Assembly (NCBI GenBank): GCA_034509425.1
Contig: JAVTVJ010001358.1
Span: 372,001-436,000 of the forward strand
DNA length: 64,000 nucleotides
Source: Eopsaltria australis
Taxonomy: Eukaryota > Chordata > Aves > Passeriformes > Petroicidae
Direction: 5' to 3'
Part shown: in pieces, positions 13,001 to 26,342 of the stretch
How positions within the stretch are numbered: the first letter of the stretch is position 1
Layout: the number at the start of each line of letters is the position of its first letter
Position numbers and translations under genes: made by a program
The notes under the pieces: generated by a model
What the model saw: the letters and a program-made list of their open reading frames with translations, nothing else
Told to the model about the DNA's origin: nothing
The model's database searches: none

Positions 13001-13865
13001 GATTTTTTTTTATCTGTATCAAATCCATTTTTCTTCAACAGCTTTGAGGTAAATTCCTGTAGTTTGTGCTAGGAGTTTTATCCTCACTGAAAGGTTGTTA
13101 TAGGTCAGTTAGACAAAAGATGGCAATGCTTATTATGAAGTGATATTGCTCACGAGATTCTATCATGTGTCTGTCTCTCCCAGTAAGCTGAAGCATCAGA
13201 TTCTTGCATATATGAATTAACTTTTAGTCAGAATAGATAAAAGACTTAGTGGTGTTGCTTTCATACTGTTTTGGCTTGGGGTTTGTTGTTTTTGGTTGTT
13301 TTTTTTTTTTGGTCATTTTCTGTGGCTAAGCAGTACAGACACAGAAAGGGAAGAATGCTGATGTGAGAGAAAAAAGTACAGTGGTTACCTTTTCCTAGTC
13401 AGAAAACCTCCTGCAGCTCCATCAGAGATCATGGCAAGGACACCGTGCCAAGCAGGGCTTGTCCCTTGCTGGTGGAAGCCCAACACCCTCAGAGATTTTG
13501 TTAAAGTGCACTTCATGAAAGCCTCTGCCAAGCCTTAGCCAGATTTTGTCCAATGATGATGATTAAGAGCTTCCCCCTTCAGAAAATTCACAGCGAATTC
13601 TGACCTGAGGCACTGGCACCAGTGGTAATGCCTAATCCAGGGACAGCTCCCACTGGTTACAGCTGCAACACAGTGCTCAAGGATGGGATCCTTGCCCTCT
13701 CACACCTGCTGGTGGCACAGACAATGCCAGTTCTTGTCTGCCCTCTCCAAAGAGGCTGCAACTTTCTCAAAGCCCTGCTGCAGAGCCTGGCAATCCGAAC
13801 AGGACATCAAGCATGTTTTCTTTCTCTCTTTTGGAAAAACTGTGGTAGAATGCAGAAGGCTAAAA

Positions 13866-13880
13866 GGGGGGGGCGGGGGG
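13866..13880 (+). repeat. G8-C-G6 tract
   Basis: Eight guanines, one cytosine and six guanines lie in a row inside otherwise AT-leaning sequence. The plus strand could in principle form a G-quadruplex with very short loops. Homopolymer tracts of this kind are also prone to sequencing error. Confidence 0.9.
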
Positions 13881-14019
13881 AAATCACTGTCTTTTTCATT
13901 GCAAGATCTGCAGGGTGTCAAACAAAAAGGACCAGGTGAAGCTAGGTGGTAAATTCAAATTGAGCAACAGGAGATGATCCTCATTCACTTACAACTATGG
14001 GCCATTGCAGATCCTAGCA

Positions 14020-14260
14020 GCTTACAAAAGTTCATAAAGAAATTGGATGAATTCATGGATAGAAAATCCATCTTTGGCTATGAAACAGAAGCCACCTCTG
14101 CTGGCTCAGGGAGCACCTGCACCACAAACCACTGAAGCTGCAAGACTAGGCCAGAGTAGTGTCTTTATATGCTTGTCCTGTTTCTATCCTTTCTCTTAAG
14201 CTTCTTCTAGTCCACAGGTTTGGATACAGGCTTCTGGACCTTTGATCTGATCAGTTCTTA
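14020..14260 (+). mobile_element. Old, diverged CR1 3' end (amniote-type)
   Basis: The sequence matches the general form of old CR1 tails known from turtles, crocodilians and birds. A segment GATGAATTCATGGATAGAAA is followed by a TCCATC..GGCTATGA block. The end carries the diagnostic GGATACAGGCTTCTGGACC and TTTGATCTGATCAGT, corresponding to the canonical 'tggacctttggtctgatcc' end. Translated, the first part resembles a CR1 ORF2 tail (DEFMDRKS..GYETEAT). Many substitutions and small indels indicate great age. Family assignment rests on remembered consensus sequences, and the 5' boundary is uncertain by tens of bases. Confidence 0.72.
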
Positions 14261-16199
14261 GTTATTATTGTATTCCCATAAACTTCAGTGAATCTTGGCC
14301 AAACCTATGATATTTGAGTAAAATTTATAATTTGTAAAAATTAGTGTGCTATAATGAAATAAATAATTGAAGCAGGCACATCATTTTTTTATTACTGATA
14401 TGTTAAAAGCAACTAAAATCATTCCATACAAGCCATTTCCCACTTATCACTTGGCTACACTTAATTATTTTTACTAACCTGCCCACATACCTATCTTTCT
14501 TATTACTGAAGTGTAGTATGAAGCAGATCTGTGAAATAACTGGTGGAATACACCCAGAGGTGGGAGGTTTGGGTCCAAAGTTTGCAGCTTGGTTCTGCTC
14601 CCTTTAAAAAGAGATTTAAAATCTAATCTGAATTCTAATGCCTCCATTGGCTGATGCAGTTCTGGTAAAACTATTTGGAATGTATGTGTAAGTTTCTTAT
14701 AACCCTAGTCTGTCAGATAAAATGTGAAATAAGCCTTTAGGCTTTACAGCAAGAACTGTTCCTGGGACCAGGTACCCAACTCAACCAATGGTCCAGGAAG
14801 TGACCTTGCTATGATCTCCTCTTCCTTGCTCACACCTAGATTTCAGTGTCTGACAGATGATGTGCTCACTGTGTCTCTATTCACTCCCCATGCAAAGCAC
14901 ATCTCATTAAACTGAACAGACTCAAGCAGAGGCTGAGGCACAGCTGTGCAGTGATTCCCAGAAGAAGGGGTCCCAGCTGGCTTTGGCCCAAGCTGTTCCT
15001 GGAACTTGAGTAAAGTTGTCAAGGGTCTGCACAGCTGACAGCATGTGTATAGACACCCCCTTTGGGAGGGGAGGTTCTGGGGTCAGGGAGTTTTCCTATG
15101 GGGACACAAGTCTTGTTCGATTTGCCAGTTCAGCTGCAAGTCTAGGTGCAAAACTATTTGCAAAAGAGAAGATGGGCTGAGAACCCACTAAAGGCAAAAA
15201 GAGTCTTTCCTTTTATGTTGATGGAGTTTGAATCAGGTCTGCTGTGCCTGGCCAGTTTGGTGTTAGAAGCTCCAGAACTCCGAAAAGAGCACAAAAACCA
15301 TCTGTCAGCTCTGTGAGGAGCAAAGGCACCTACCTGAAGCACATCGGTGTACCAGGCATTTTAACAGATGTTCTGTGAGCTACTGTGGCAAAAAGATACA
15401 ATCAATCAATTAAATTTAAGGAAAGTAACTTCTGGGATGAGAAAAGGTGGAGTTAAAAACGATTACTCATTTCTGGATCTGTTTTCCTCATCAGGGGAGC
15501 ACAGCACTGCAGCAGATTATGCAGTAGTTTGCAACAGCTGAAGGCACCAACTGCACTATTTGTTGTTCCCTAAAGCTCACAAGCAACAGCCCAGCAAGCT
15601 GCAGCTGACATTAGTGGCTTTCATACACCAGAACCATGTGAAAGTCTTTGAGCCATTGGGATTTGTCAGTTGCTTCATGTTATGAGAGCTGCACCAGTAT
15701 TCCAGTACAATCTTCATGTGATGCAAATGTATTAAGTTTTTACATCCTTATTTCTACTAAAGCATATTAGTAGAAGAGACATGTGGTACTGTTGTACTCA
15801 GGTCTTCAAAGAATTCCTAAGTTGTTCAAAAACATCAAATTCCCAGAAATATTCAACTTAACTAAAAACGTCTGAACTATCCAAAATAATTTCTTATCAG
15901 GTGAACTGAAGAACATCCAAACTCCTTTTTTTTTTTTAAGTATGGCCATATTTTATATAAACACTCAAAATTTCATGTGACAGGTAACAAATTTTTGAAT
16001 GGTAACTACCTAGATAACAGAAAGTTACAAATCGCACTGTTCCTAATATCCTAAGTCTGCAGCCTTCAGGAATTGTCTTTGGGCAAAATGAAAGCATAGG
16101 AAATATTTAGCAATGCTATTTCCCCTCTTTTTATTAAGCATATTTATGGTTGGCTTGCTGATATTGGGGTAGAGTTTAAGTGGGGAGGGGAACTTTGTT
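14261..16199. other. Unique sequence without a recognisable gene
   Basis: Nothing beyond ordinary AT-leaning single-copy-looking sequence is seen. No open frame exceeds about 62 codons, and no mobile-element signature or RNA gene is recognised. Confidence 0.7.
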
Positions 16200-16229
16200 T
16201 TCTCTCAACTGTGGGTAAGTACTATCTAC

Positions 16230-16490
16230 TTCAGAGGGTACTGTGGGGCTTAATTAACGTTTACAGTGCCTCAGGAGTCTTGCCACATTAAAGGTTTAAT
16301 AATAACTATTCCTAATTAACTTCCTACTAAAAAGCAAAGTTTCATGAAGTTTTAAAGCAGAACAGTGGAATTTGTAAACTCCATTTATTTGAATCCCTGG
16401 AGTAGGAAAAGTTAGTGGGGAAAGTGGTAAAAATCTTCAATTAATTTTCCTCAACCTGAGGGACTTAATTAAGATGTTAGAAAAAACGTG
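16230..16490. promoter_or_regulatory. Candidate noncoding element with clustered TAATTA cores
   Basis: Four AATTAA/TAATTA-type cores occur within about 225 bases. They are the palindrome TTAATTAA at 16250-16257, CTAATTAAC at about 16312-16320, CAATTAATT at about 16439-16447, and the perfect palindrome CTTAATTAAG at 16464-16473. TAATTA is the consensus core for many homeodomain factors. The clustering and lack of coding potential suggest a cis-regulatory element, but this is inference only. Confidence 0.28.
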
Positions 16491-19400
16491 CAAGTTTCCT
16501 GTGGGTATTTCTTATTTAATTTTCAGTTTCTCGAAGACAGATCTTGAAGCTTAGAACAGATTTTGTAAGCCACAAAGAGACTAATTCAAAAATAGATGTT
16601 AGTTTATTAAAGTTGAACTGGCTACAGATCAAATTACCTAGACAAAATTCAACAGCTACATGTGGCACTTTATATTATTTGCATTCTATAGTTTCCTTGC
16701 TTTGAATTTCTTTAAAAAGGATTGCTTAGGATTGCAGAATATGTCTCACTGGCATAACTCAAGCACCATGTAGAGATACCTGAGCTACCTGTGAAAAATC
16801 TGAATCAGTGTTGGAAGCTATACATCTCTGCTAGCTTAGAATAATATCTGAGTTAATTAGTCCCGAGGAGAAGAGAAATATATTAGCTTCAGTGGAGCAC
16901 AACATAACACTGAGACCCAAGCTACCTACTCTAGACATACCCTCTAGGAACATATTTCCACGTGAAAAGTAGGAAACTATTAAAAGGACCCACAGCACTG
17001 CATGGATTGCAACGCACCAGAAAGAAGCACTTGCCCTGTGCCCTCAGGGTACATCTCCAACCACAGATGGGAGAAGACCTACTTCTATGTGCAGAGCTAT
17101 AGCTTGTGACCAGACAGAACCTTAACCAATGCTGATTTTATCTATACCCATCAAACAAACCAACGTTTGCTGCAAATGTCCCATTCCTTGAGGACTGGTC
17201 ACCAGGTGACATGTGGGGGCAAAAGATTGTATCTTGAAAGACATCAGGTTTCATGAGTTCCTCCATGTGAGAAAACAGAAATTAAAAACAGCATGAGAAA
17301 AGGATGATCAAAGACCTAAAAAAAGAGTTAGAGATCAAGAAATTACATATCAGGACAGGCAGGGGTCTATGTGCAGTTCCAGGGGGGAGCCCTGGCTCTG
17401 GGCAGCACGTCTTCCCTCTTCACCAGCCTGGTTTTCTAGCTTCTCTGCTTCTCTCACAGTGCCACGGAGTGCTCCCTGTTTGTCATCAGGCTCTGCTGCT
17501 TCACTGAACCTGAAGAGATTCTCTGCTTCCAAGGAAAACATGAGCAGTGTCCAGCATCACTAGTTCTCCCCACACCAAGAGGAGTCTGGTGAATGGGACT
17601 TGCAGCTCCATGGTGAGAAGTGTCCAGGTTCCCTGCCAGCAACCTGCTTAATTTAGACTTGTGAATACACCTATGGAAGTAAATGCTCAAGGCTAAGATT
17701 TTCAAAATAAGCTTGAAGGAATTAAACACCCAACTCCTACAGACTTTCTCAGTCTAACTGCTTTTCTGGACTGGGGCCAGATTGCTAATCCACTTGCAGT
17801 CCTGAGCTAGAAATGAGGGACCTCTATCCCAACTGCTCCAATGTGCTGCTGGCCTTCTCATTTGACTCTGGCCAAAAGCATGAAATTGCATCTCTGGTTT
17901 TGAAATACTAAGATTTCACAAATGTTATTTTATATCTTTTTGGATAAGGTTTTTGTCTGATGTGCAGCACAGCCTGCAAAAATATATCCTCTATCATGTA
18001 GAATTCCAAAAAGTGTGGTAATATCTGTCTAACACAACATCTGTCTAGCATTAAATCTGAAGAATTAGAACCATTTGTTTGATGAGCCATGTAACAAAGG
18101 TGAAAATTCATTCTTGGGATATCAATGGGGAATTTTTTTTTCTTTTTAATGAAATTTGAGATGATTTCAACCAAAAATTATGTCTGCCAGCACATATAAA
18201 CCTCCAGGCAGCTTATAAAATGTTTATAAAAATAAAGCACAGACTCATTAGAAGACTTTGGGGGTAAAATGCAAATCGTACTAGATTTATATGCTGTTTA
18301 GCCATATACAAGTACTCCTGATGAAAAGAACCAACAGAAAACTTGAGGGCATTTCTACAGACTTCATACTTCTTGCCACACAATAGGGTGTTTGTCCTTG
18401 TATTTTATTCACAAATATTTTGAGCCCACAAATAATGTGAGAGTTTGCTATAGGAATAACTAGGGAAGTGCAAAGTGCTCCCTCAGAGGTACAAGACGTA
18501 GATTTCTAGACACACTTCTCTATAGATGATCAAGCAACCAATAAACATGCCAGTGCAGCAAAACTAATCTCCATGAAATCATACCAGCTTGGATAGGATT
18601 CAACCAAGTCGATGATTTGGGAATGAAAAATTACTGACAAAAAGAAGTACAGCAAACACAGGACAAGATGCCAGTACTGCAGGCTGTTGTCAGACTCAAC
18701 AGGGTTTTTACAGAGGTCAGGGCAAGTTGGCTATGAGTAGTAGTTCATGCAAGGGAGACAGAGCATCCTGTGCTCCATCTTGGCTGCTAAGGCTGCTGGG
18801 AGAGAGCAAACGGGCAGAGGGGAGCAGATGAAATTTGTCAGCAACATGGCAATATTGACAGGTGGCAGTGGCAGCATTTTCTCTTCCAGAAAACACTTAA
18901 AACCCATCCCAACAACCTGTTTGGTTTTAGATGCAAAGCACAAAGGGAATTAATGGTGCTGTTTTACCAAAATCATTGAATTTTACCAACAATGAGAAGC
19001 TTTTTGGCTCAATGTAAGATTTCAAAACCAAGTTCTCCTTCAACAACTTATGCAGCTTTTTCTCTGGTTTCTGGATAGTGTCAAATATAGCATGATCTTT
19101 CTTGCTTCTCTCTGGCTTAAAGCATAACTCTGTGTTCAGCTGACCAGATGTCATGTATCAATAGTTTCCATTGGAGGTCCTGTTAATTTCTCATTAGTTC
19201 TTTTGTCTATTCTATTAACAAAATAAACATCATTTAAGCAGTAAAGATTAATTTTTATTAGTTGTTCAGACAAAATATAAAAAGATCTTTGTTTCAGACA
19301 GTAACAGACTCAGGATTATTTGTTTCTCAGTTGTTCAGGACATATTTAAATGCCTTTTTTATGTCTTCCATTATAACTGAGAAAATAAAACATGTCTGTT

Positions 19401-22400
19401 AGAAACTAAATAGTGCTTATTTATGACCCACCTCTAGGGGTTTTTTCGCTCCCATTGTTCTCATTTTATTTAGTACAATTAAAATACAAAGGACAATGGC
19501 TATCCATAGTTTTTGGCACATTACCAGCTTTTTAAAATACAAGTCCAACACAGCAGAGCTCACGCAAAACAAAATTAAATTAACTTAGCCAGCTAGTAAT
19601 TCAAAGCAGTAAAATATATCCTGTCCCATTCATTCCCTCAATTCTTCCCAAAAAGCCTTAGGAAACAGACTGTCTTTGTAGTTTGCTTTAAAGGTCGAAA
19701 GACTATGTTTGAAACTTTTTGCCTCTTTTAAAATGAGGGGACTTATGCTTGCATCCCTCTGGTGACACCAGGACCAGTTATGTCAGCAAAATCTGAAAGA
19801 AACAGTAAGGCAGCACTTAACAATACCTTAACATCCAGCCAAGAAAATCCAGCCGCCAAAAGCCAAGGGACACAGATCTTACAAGCTTACGGAAAAATAC
19901 TGTTACACAAGCTCAGTCAGTTCATTGCTGGCTCAGCACAGCTGGGCACGAAAATGACGGAGTCTGGGTGAGGCTCATTCAGTGGAAAGAAATTCACACA
20001 GTGATTAGGGGTATGATTTTTTTTTTCAGTTTGGCCACTGAAGGAAATGAATTTCAGCCCCCCAGAAACCTTCTTATTCCTCATCACCCATCTCTCTGCA
20101 TCCTCCCCATATATAGGGGACAGGACTTGCTGGCCCAGCAGGATGCCTGGCTCCCAAACCAGAGTGGAACAATCATGCTGGTCCCAATGCCACTGTTTCA
20201 TTTTGTACAGCTGAAACTGCTTAAAAAGCCACCAGCACAAGGCTTGCACTACATTGGCTTGCCTCTTTTGGTGCACACCCAACAGCCATGGGCTCTGGAG
20301 CCATCCCATCTTGACCAGCCCATAGCAGAAACAGAGACTTGCCCCTTCCTTGATGCTCCCAGAGATTTTTTTTAGTGTACATATCCTGAAAATGCTTTCT
20401 CTGGGGATGTCTTTTTGGACTAGATTCTGCTCCTGTCCATCTGAAGCTGCATATGCACTATGGGCTGTATGTGCACTAGAAACCTCTGTCCTAGAGCATG
20501 GTGGTGAAGTCCATTACAGAGTTGGGAAATCCATTACAGGGACTGATATGCTCAAATCTCCTCAGGCAGAAGAGAGAGATGAAGCTGAGTTTTGCACAGA
20601 TTTGATGAATGTTCAGATCTCTGGGTGACTGTGGAGACCATCACCATCCTTTAGACCTGAGGAAATAAATTTATACATATCTACCTCTAAGGACAGCAAA
20701 AAAGCCCCACAAAAAACCCATCTTGAACAGCTCTACAGATGTGGTTTTTATTCAAGCATATTTTCAGGCCAACAAAAATCGTGTGTTTAGTGAATAATCT
20801 ATTTGTTGGAAATAAATGCCTAGAGCCAACTCTTTTCCTGCTGCTGAAATAAACAATTCCCCTTTTTCCCTGGGGCAGCACTCACACCCACATGCTTTCA
20901 GGCTTCCTTCCTGAATTGCCTCCTCAGACAGCATCCATCTCTGATGAGAGGGGCCACACCTGAGAGTGGTATCTGTAAATAAGCCAAGAAACACCCACTT
21001 CCACATCCACAGAGTGCCCCTTGTTGCACTCTGATCCCTAACCATTGACCTGGCATGGTCTGTGCCAGCTTCAGTTTGCAGCCCTCGCTGCCTGGAAAGC
21101 TTCTGGACTAAACTCACAAGGCTAAAAGAAACCACAGTCTCTGGAAACATCTTGCAGGGGCAGCATGAAGCAGCTATCATGAGCACTTCTGCATGTTTGT
21201 TTTTTAAGATTGGGAAGTGCATTTTCAGAGGCCCAGCTATGCTCTCATTGTATTCTGCCTCTCTGAAGTCTGCTTAAGATTTCCTTACTTGGTCCTCATT
21301 TTTCAGCTTCTTAACTCACAAAATATGCAACTACCACATCTCAAATGGGGATTCAAAGAATTAATAAATGTGCATACACTTTCCTATTTCCCGAAGATAT
21401 TTCAGGAACAGTGTTTTGTAGGTAAAACTGTGAGATCTTCAGGGAAAGCAAATAGAAATTGCAGACACAGAATGAATCCTGTGGGCAAAATTTTCAAAAA
21501 TCTCTTTTTTTGTGCTACTGAGATGTCAGATTAGCAAAATTCATTCTCTTTGATAGCAGCTGAGAAGCACTGAGGCAACCAGGAACAAGATTCTCCTCTT
21601 GGGGCTGTGGATGTCAAGTACAGCAAACCTCAATGGAGTTGCATCCATAACATCAGACTCATCCTCTTATAGCAAGTCAGTGCAAAAATACCATCCAGGA
21701 CAGGTATGAGGGTTTTCTGCTGCACATCATTCAGCCTATGAATTTTCAGGGGGGGGGAAAGAGTTTAGCTCTTCTCTGAAGTTAGTTTACATTTGTTGCT
21801 CTCTTAATTGAAGCAGGGTGTTATTTTCCCAGACTGAAGTGGATTAAAAATACAATGGCTTCAGTGAAAGCTCAGAATAACTTCTCTGTGATGCATTAGT
21901 AGGACGACAGAGGACTGAAAGGTTTAGTAGGGGTGAGTCTCAGAATTATTTTACACATATAAGAGTAAAACATCAAAAAAGAAATTAGAAAATCTATTTC
22001 CCTATAGAAAATTATGTTCCCAGACACATTTTTACCACAATGATGGTTAACCAAATATTGTATGACTTCCCATCCTTGGATGTAGAAAAGAAGCAAAAAT
22101 TCTCTGAGTTCTCCATGTGGACATTTTTTGATGTTATTATTTTTTATTGCAGCAGAATAGCCTTGAAATGGCACTCTTTTCCCACAGAAAATAGCCCTGT
22201 CTGAGTTTCATACTTGGTCTAGTGGTATCTGTAGCAGTACCTATAGCAACATATGGCCAAACTTTAGACAACTTAGTGTAAAAGAAAAGTCAATTAAATG
22301 TTTAATTTGGCACTTTTACCTAAAATAAATTCCATGGCTATGCTTCAGTGGAGTATATACAGGAATTGGCTCAGAACAGCTTCTGTTAAACAGCCATCTT

Positions 22401-23620
22401 TGCCAGGTTTAGTGACTCAATATTACTTATTTCCTGGCTAAGATTAACTTCTGATTTTATGGGTATTTTTGTTTCTCTTCTGTAATCAGCACAGATAAAC
22501 AAGTTCAAGAACACAATCCTTTAGACCCTCCTTAGGCAAAATGATCACTTAAGAAAACTGACATTTTGGTGCAGTGGGGACTTAGTCCATGCTGATGTAA
22601 CACTGGTGCAAAGAATAGCAGTTAAAATAATGGCTAATTGTATTCAGGAAAATAGACTGGAAATTAAGACATACAAACTTTAAGCATTTTTTTCTATACT
22701 TCAACTCCATAAATACATGGGTCTGGGCAACACCAGTGAGCTGCAAAACATTAATACCAATCCATCCTCGCTTGTGCAAACTTGAATGTCTTACTATACC
22801 AGTGTTTTCTGATGGCCAGGAAACAGATTCTACAGGACAGCTTCCTTTTGCCAACCAGCAGGAAATAATAGAATATTTTTATTGCTGCTGTGTTAAAATC
22901 TGAGACACTCTAAGAAGGGAGCCAGATAAGAATGATCTTCTTTCCCTTCTTTCCAATGTCTTTATTTCTAACTTTACCATGATGTGACTAAAAACTCATT
23001 TCAAAAACTTGTGAAAAAGATTACTAGGACTACAATTACGAGCAGTTTCAGAGTGAACACAGATTTTTTTGAAAATCAAAATTAGATCAGCTGCCTGGGG
23101 AAATTTTCCACTATGTTATTTGTAACAGCTTCTAGTTCTTCCTGTTAGTGCCTTCCTTGTAAGGAGCTTTGTTATCCTTAGCCTGGAACGTGCACAGAAA
23201 GAAAGGCACTTATTACAGAAGATGTCTGGTTGGTTCTCATTTTAAAAAGTCTCTGTCTCTCAGATTTGCAGCAGAGGTTGAAGTGCTTTCTTATAGTGTG
23301 GAGCTGTTGAATCCCACTTACTTTATGACCAGCAGTATGAAATAGACATATATGTCTTTTTTTTCCCTAGTGGCAAGATAAGATGTATTAAAACATGTAA
23401 CATGGAGGAAACTGAGTGAATATCCACTCATTATTGTTGGAGACCAGATTTGAGTTTGTTTGTACAGAGCATAAACTCATTTTCAATATATAGTCTCAGC
23501 TTTCGTCCTTACCCATGCTGTGCTCTCCTCGTGCAGTAGATTACATGCACATTTCATCTGCAGTGGTTACATGAGGCGTTAAAGCCTTCCTGACAAAGAG
23601 ATAAAGCCTTCTTTCTAACA
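16491..23620. other. Unique sequence without a recognisable gene
   Basis: No gene is recognised. The longest frames are on the minus strand at 20764-21222 (152 codons) and 19917-20309 (130 codons), with a 135-codon plus-strand frame at 19968-20375. They overlap one another and have no recognisable domains. A 9-base G-run lies at 21749-21757 and a 14-bp palindrome at 23344-23357. No mobile element is identified. Confidence 0.62.
23344..23357. other. 14-bp perfect palindrome
   Basis: AGACATATATGTCT is a perfect dyad directly followed by a T-run. It may be chance in AT-rich DNA or a binding site for a dimeric factor. There is no other support for function. Confidence 0.85.
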
Positions 23621-23694
23621 GAATCATAGAATGGTTGGGTCCAAAGGGGCCCTCAAAATAATCTAGTTTCAATCTCCTGCCATGGGCAGGGACA
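23621..23694 (-). mobile_element. Very short CR1 3' end, reversed
   Basis: Read on the plus strand, the segment starts AGAATCATAGAATGGTTGGG and runs through AATCTAGTTTCAATCTCCTGC to CATGGGCAGGGACAC. This is the reverse complement of the CR1 3' terminal block, whose forward end is '...ccatggcagggggttggaactagatgatc...attctatgattct'. Only about 75 bases are retained, so the copy is extremely 5'-truncated. Beyond 23694 the resemblance stops abruptly. Confidence 0.88.
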
Positions 23695-25859
23695 CAAGAA
23701 GCATATCAATACCTCTCTTCCCTCTCCAAACTTGGTAGATCTTTGCTCATATACCCCTGAGCTCTTCCTTAGCTGGGCTTAGGAAGCAATTGATGCTGCC
23801 AGATTGTCCTAGTACTTGCACATGAAGACTCTGATTGCCAAATTGCTTTGTATATCTCAAACCTTTTTCTTCTCCTGCTTATTCTGTACATCCAAATTTT
23901 AATCCCTTAATCCTCAAGGTCCTGACAGACCAGATCCAGACAGATGTTTACCTCTTCCATGCCTTCCTGATCTCCCTCGGCCCTTTCCCACAGCAACCTC
24001 CCAGGCAGCTTCCTCAGCTCAGCTTGGAAAGAACTCACATCATGTCTTCTCCAAGCCCTCTTCGGTCTTCAGCTGAGGAAGGATCTTGTCTTAGAAAATC
24101 CTTATCAGGGCTTGCTCTCTCTGAGCTGCCTTTCAGACAAAAACAGCCACTGGTTGCTCAGTGGGTGCTATTGCCCTCTTCCAGGACACATAGCTACAAG
24201 CTGCCCTCACTACTCATCATCTCAGTAAGAAAACTTAAAACATATTATTCAAAAGCTAGGTTTAGAGCAGATTTTAATTCAGTTCAATACATACTGCAAT
24301 TTTAGGAAACCTTGCAGTGAGGTTCATGTCTTCTAGTTAAGGAATTTGGACATTAGATGAATGGTTTGGATTAGGACAAAGCTCCTAGACATTTGCTTCT
24401 TTGACAGTCACTGAGAGAAGCAGGCAACTCCTGATGGTGAGCCACTGCATGTGAAGAGAGGAGCCTAAAACTGGTCTCAAAAACTGCCTTCTCTCCATAC
24501 ACAATCTAAGCCACTAAAGGTGACTGGTAAGGGTCTTACAGAATAGCTTGGAAATATCCTCAGTTCATTGAGAGGAATCCTCTGTAGTTTTCCTGTATCA
24601 TCACAGAAAACAGATCAGACTGTCAAGTTAAGAGTAGATGTAAGTGCAGCTGTACCAGGGTAGGTTGAATGCTGCACAATTCTGGAAGTGAGCCTGGCTG
24701 TATCCCCAGGTGACAGGATGGCATCCCTAGTGTGTGGCTAGCCGAGGAAGCCCTTGGTAGAGCCCAGCTCAGCACAGACACTTGGAGAGATGAGCTGTGG
24801 CCCCTTTCTTTATGCTCTACACCTCTATGGAAATCAGATATTTAAATACAAAACTTTGTCCTAGTTGAGGATCTGTCCAGAAATGTATTTCTAGGCATGA
24901 ATGTAATGAGAAGCCACACCAGCTCTTATCAATCTACTGGTATCCCATGTTAATGGCTGCAGTGTTCACAAGCCTGTCTGAAATTGCCATCAGCAGCAAA
25001 TCTGTGCACATTGCGTTTTTCACCTGCCTTTGTGAGGCAGAACACTGGTAGTTTTCCATTTGCAGAGAGGAAACCAGACCCTAGAATATAAGAAGATAAT
25101 GGAACACAATCACACTTGAAATTTACACAGTCCCTGTCTGCTCTTACTATCTACTACAATGAGGACATGTTAAAAAATTGTCGTTTCTAAATTGCCACTA
25201 CATCCAGAATACCCATGTACAAAATCCTAGAATCTGTAATGGTCTGATTTTTGGGTTTTCCTATTTTTGCCTCATAAATGTCTGTGCTATAAAAAAATGG
25301 TGGTATGTGCTTAATAGTATACATAGTTTCAGTCTTTGGATCTGTATTAATCCTTTGAGTTTCTCTCTCACGGTTTATTATGTCATCCAGATTTCACTCT
25401 GAACCATCTACTCTTTTCCATATGTTCTTAGCAGGAAATGTGCATGAATTTAGAAACACAGCAAGACATATGATATTCAATAATAAGAACATTTCGAAGA
25501 TACACAAAAGAAAAAATCCAAATGAAAGTGGTCTCTGGCTTCCAGCCTCATTCAGTCAAACAAGATTTCCAATATTCCTTAATTTGAAACTTTTAGTTAT
25601 GGTAAAATATATTTTGCTTTTCCTTTATTTAGCTGAGACTTTAATGTGGATATAGACTTAGAGACTGTAGTTTTATGTTTACTCATATGTAAGTTTTGTA
25701 ATAATATCTAATATCCAGAATCCTAGGAGGTTTTTCTTCAGTCTTATGCTGACAAAAGTAAACAATGCTTTAAAAGACAAGTTTTTGTATTTTGAAATTC
25801 AGTGAATAGAGGGCTATATGAGATGCCACAGCTTAGTTTATTAATTACATTGCAGATGC

Positions 25860-25925
25860 TATATTATAGTTATATTATATTATATGTGTAATAGCTACTA
25901 TAGTTATATAAAAATAATATGATAT
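25860..25925. repeat. AT-rich low-complexity stretch with repeated ATAGTTATAT
   Basis: ATAGTTATAT occurs twice about 40 bases apart within nearly pure A/T sequence rich in TATTATAT and AATAATATGATATAA. It is typical low-complexity AT DNA and could form local secondary structure. Confidence 0.75.
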
Positions 25926-26341
25926 AACTGCCTGAAAAATTAAATGTTATACACATGTCATATGAACAAGAAAACTGCAAATTATGTACAGGTATTGTCT
26001 GAACCCAGAAAAATTATTTCCATGTGTATTTTTCCCATTATGAGTGAACTAAATAAACTGCCACAGACCTTGAGCCTTCCTCCCTTGTGACCCTGCATCT
26101 AGAAAAGTGATGTAAGAGTAAGAAAACAAGAGTTTGCTACTGCAGAAAAAGCAAGAAAACCCAAGCCTCCAAAGCCTTGTAGGATCATGAAGCAGGGGTG
26201 AAGACAATGGATGGGGAATGGAAAAAGCAGAACAGGTCAGGGGAGTTACGTAAGCCAGAACTGCACACTGGGTCAACCAAGGATCTTCCATGAGTCTGTT
26301 TAGTCCCATAAAGCTTGGTTTAAAACTGTTTATTTGATCAC

Positions 26342-26342
<1 letters not shown>

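Larger units (their letters stand above)
9571..14019. other. Unique sequence without a recognisable gene
   Basis: No gene or mobile element is recognised. The stretch contains an 8-base G-run (9809-9816), a TTTATT-rich repeat (10015-10080), a long T-run around 13300, and a G8-C-G6 tract (13866-13880). The open frames, including the 105- and 89-codon ones at 13622-13952, overlap each other in different frames and have no family features. Confidence 0.65.

Noticed and set aside
20764..21222. Minus-strand 152-codon frame as a possible gene.
   Set aside because: No domain, no splice or promoter context, and other frames overlap it. Length is within chance expectation for 64 kb.
24650..24680. Short CR1-like phrase GCTGTACCAGGGTAGGTTGA.
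   Set aside because: Only about 20 bases match and nothing downstream continues the CR1 pattern.
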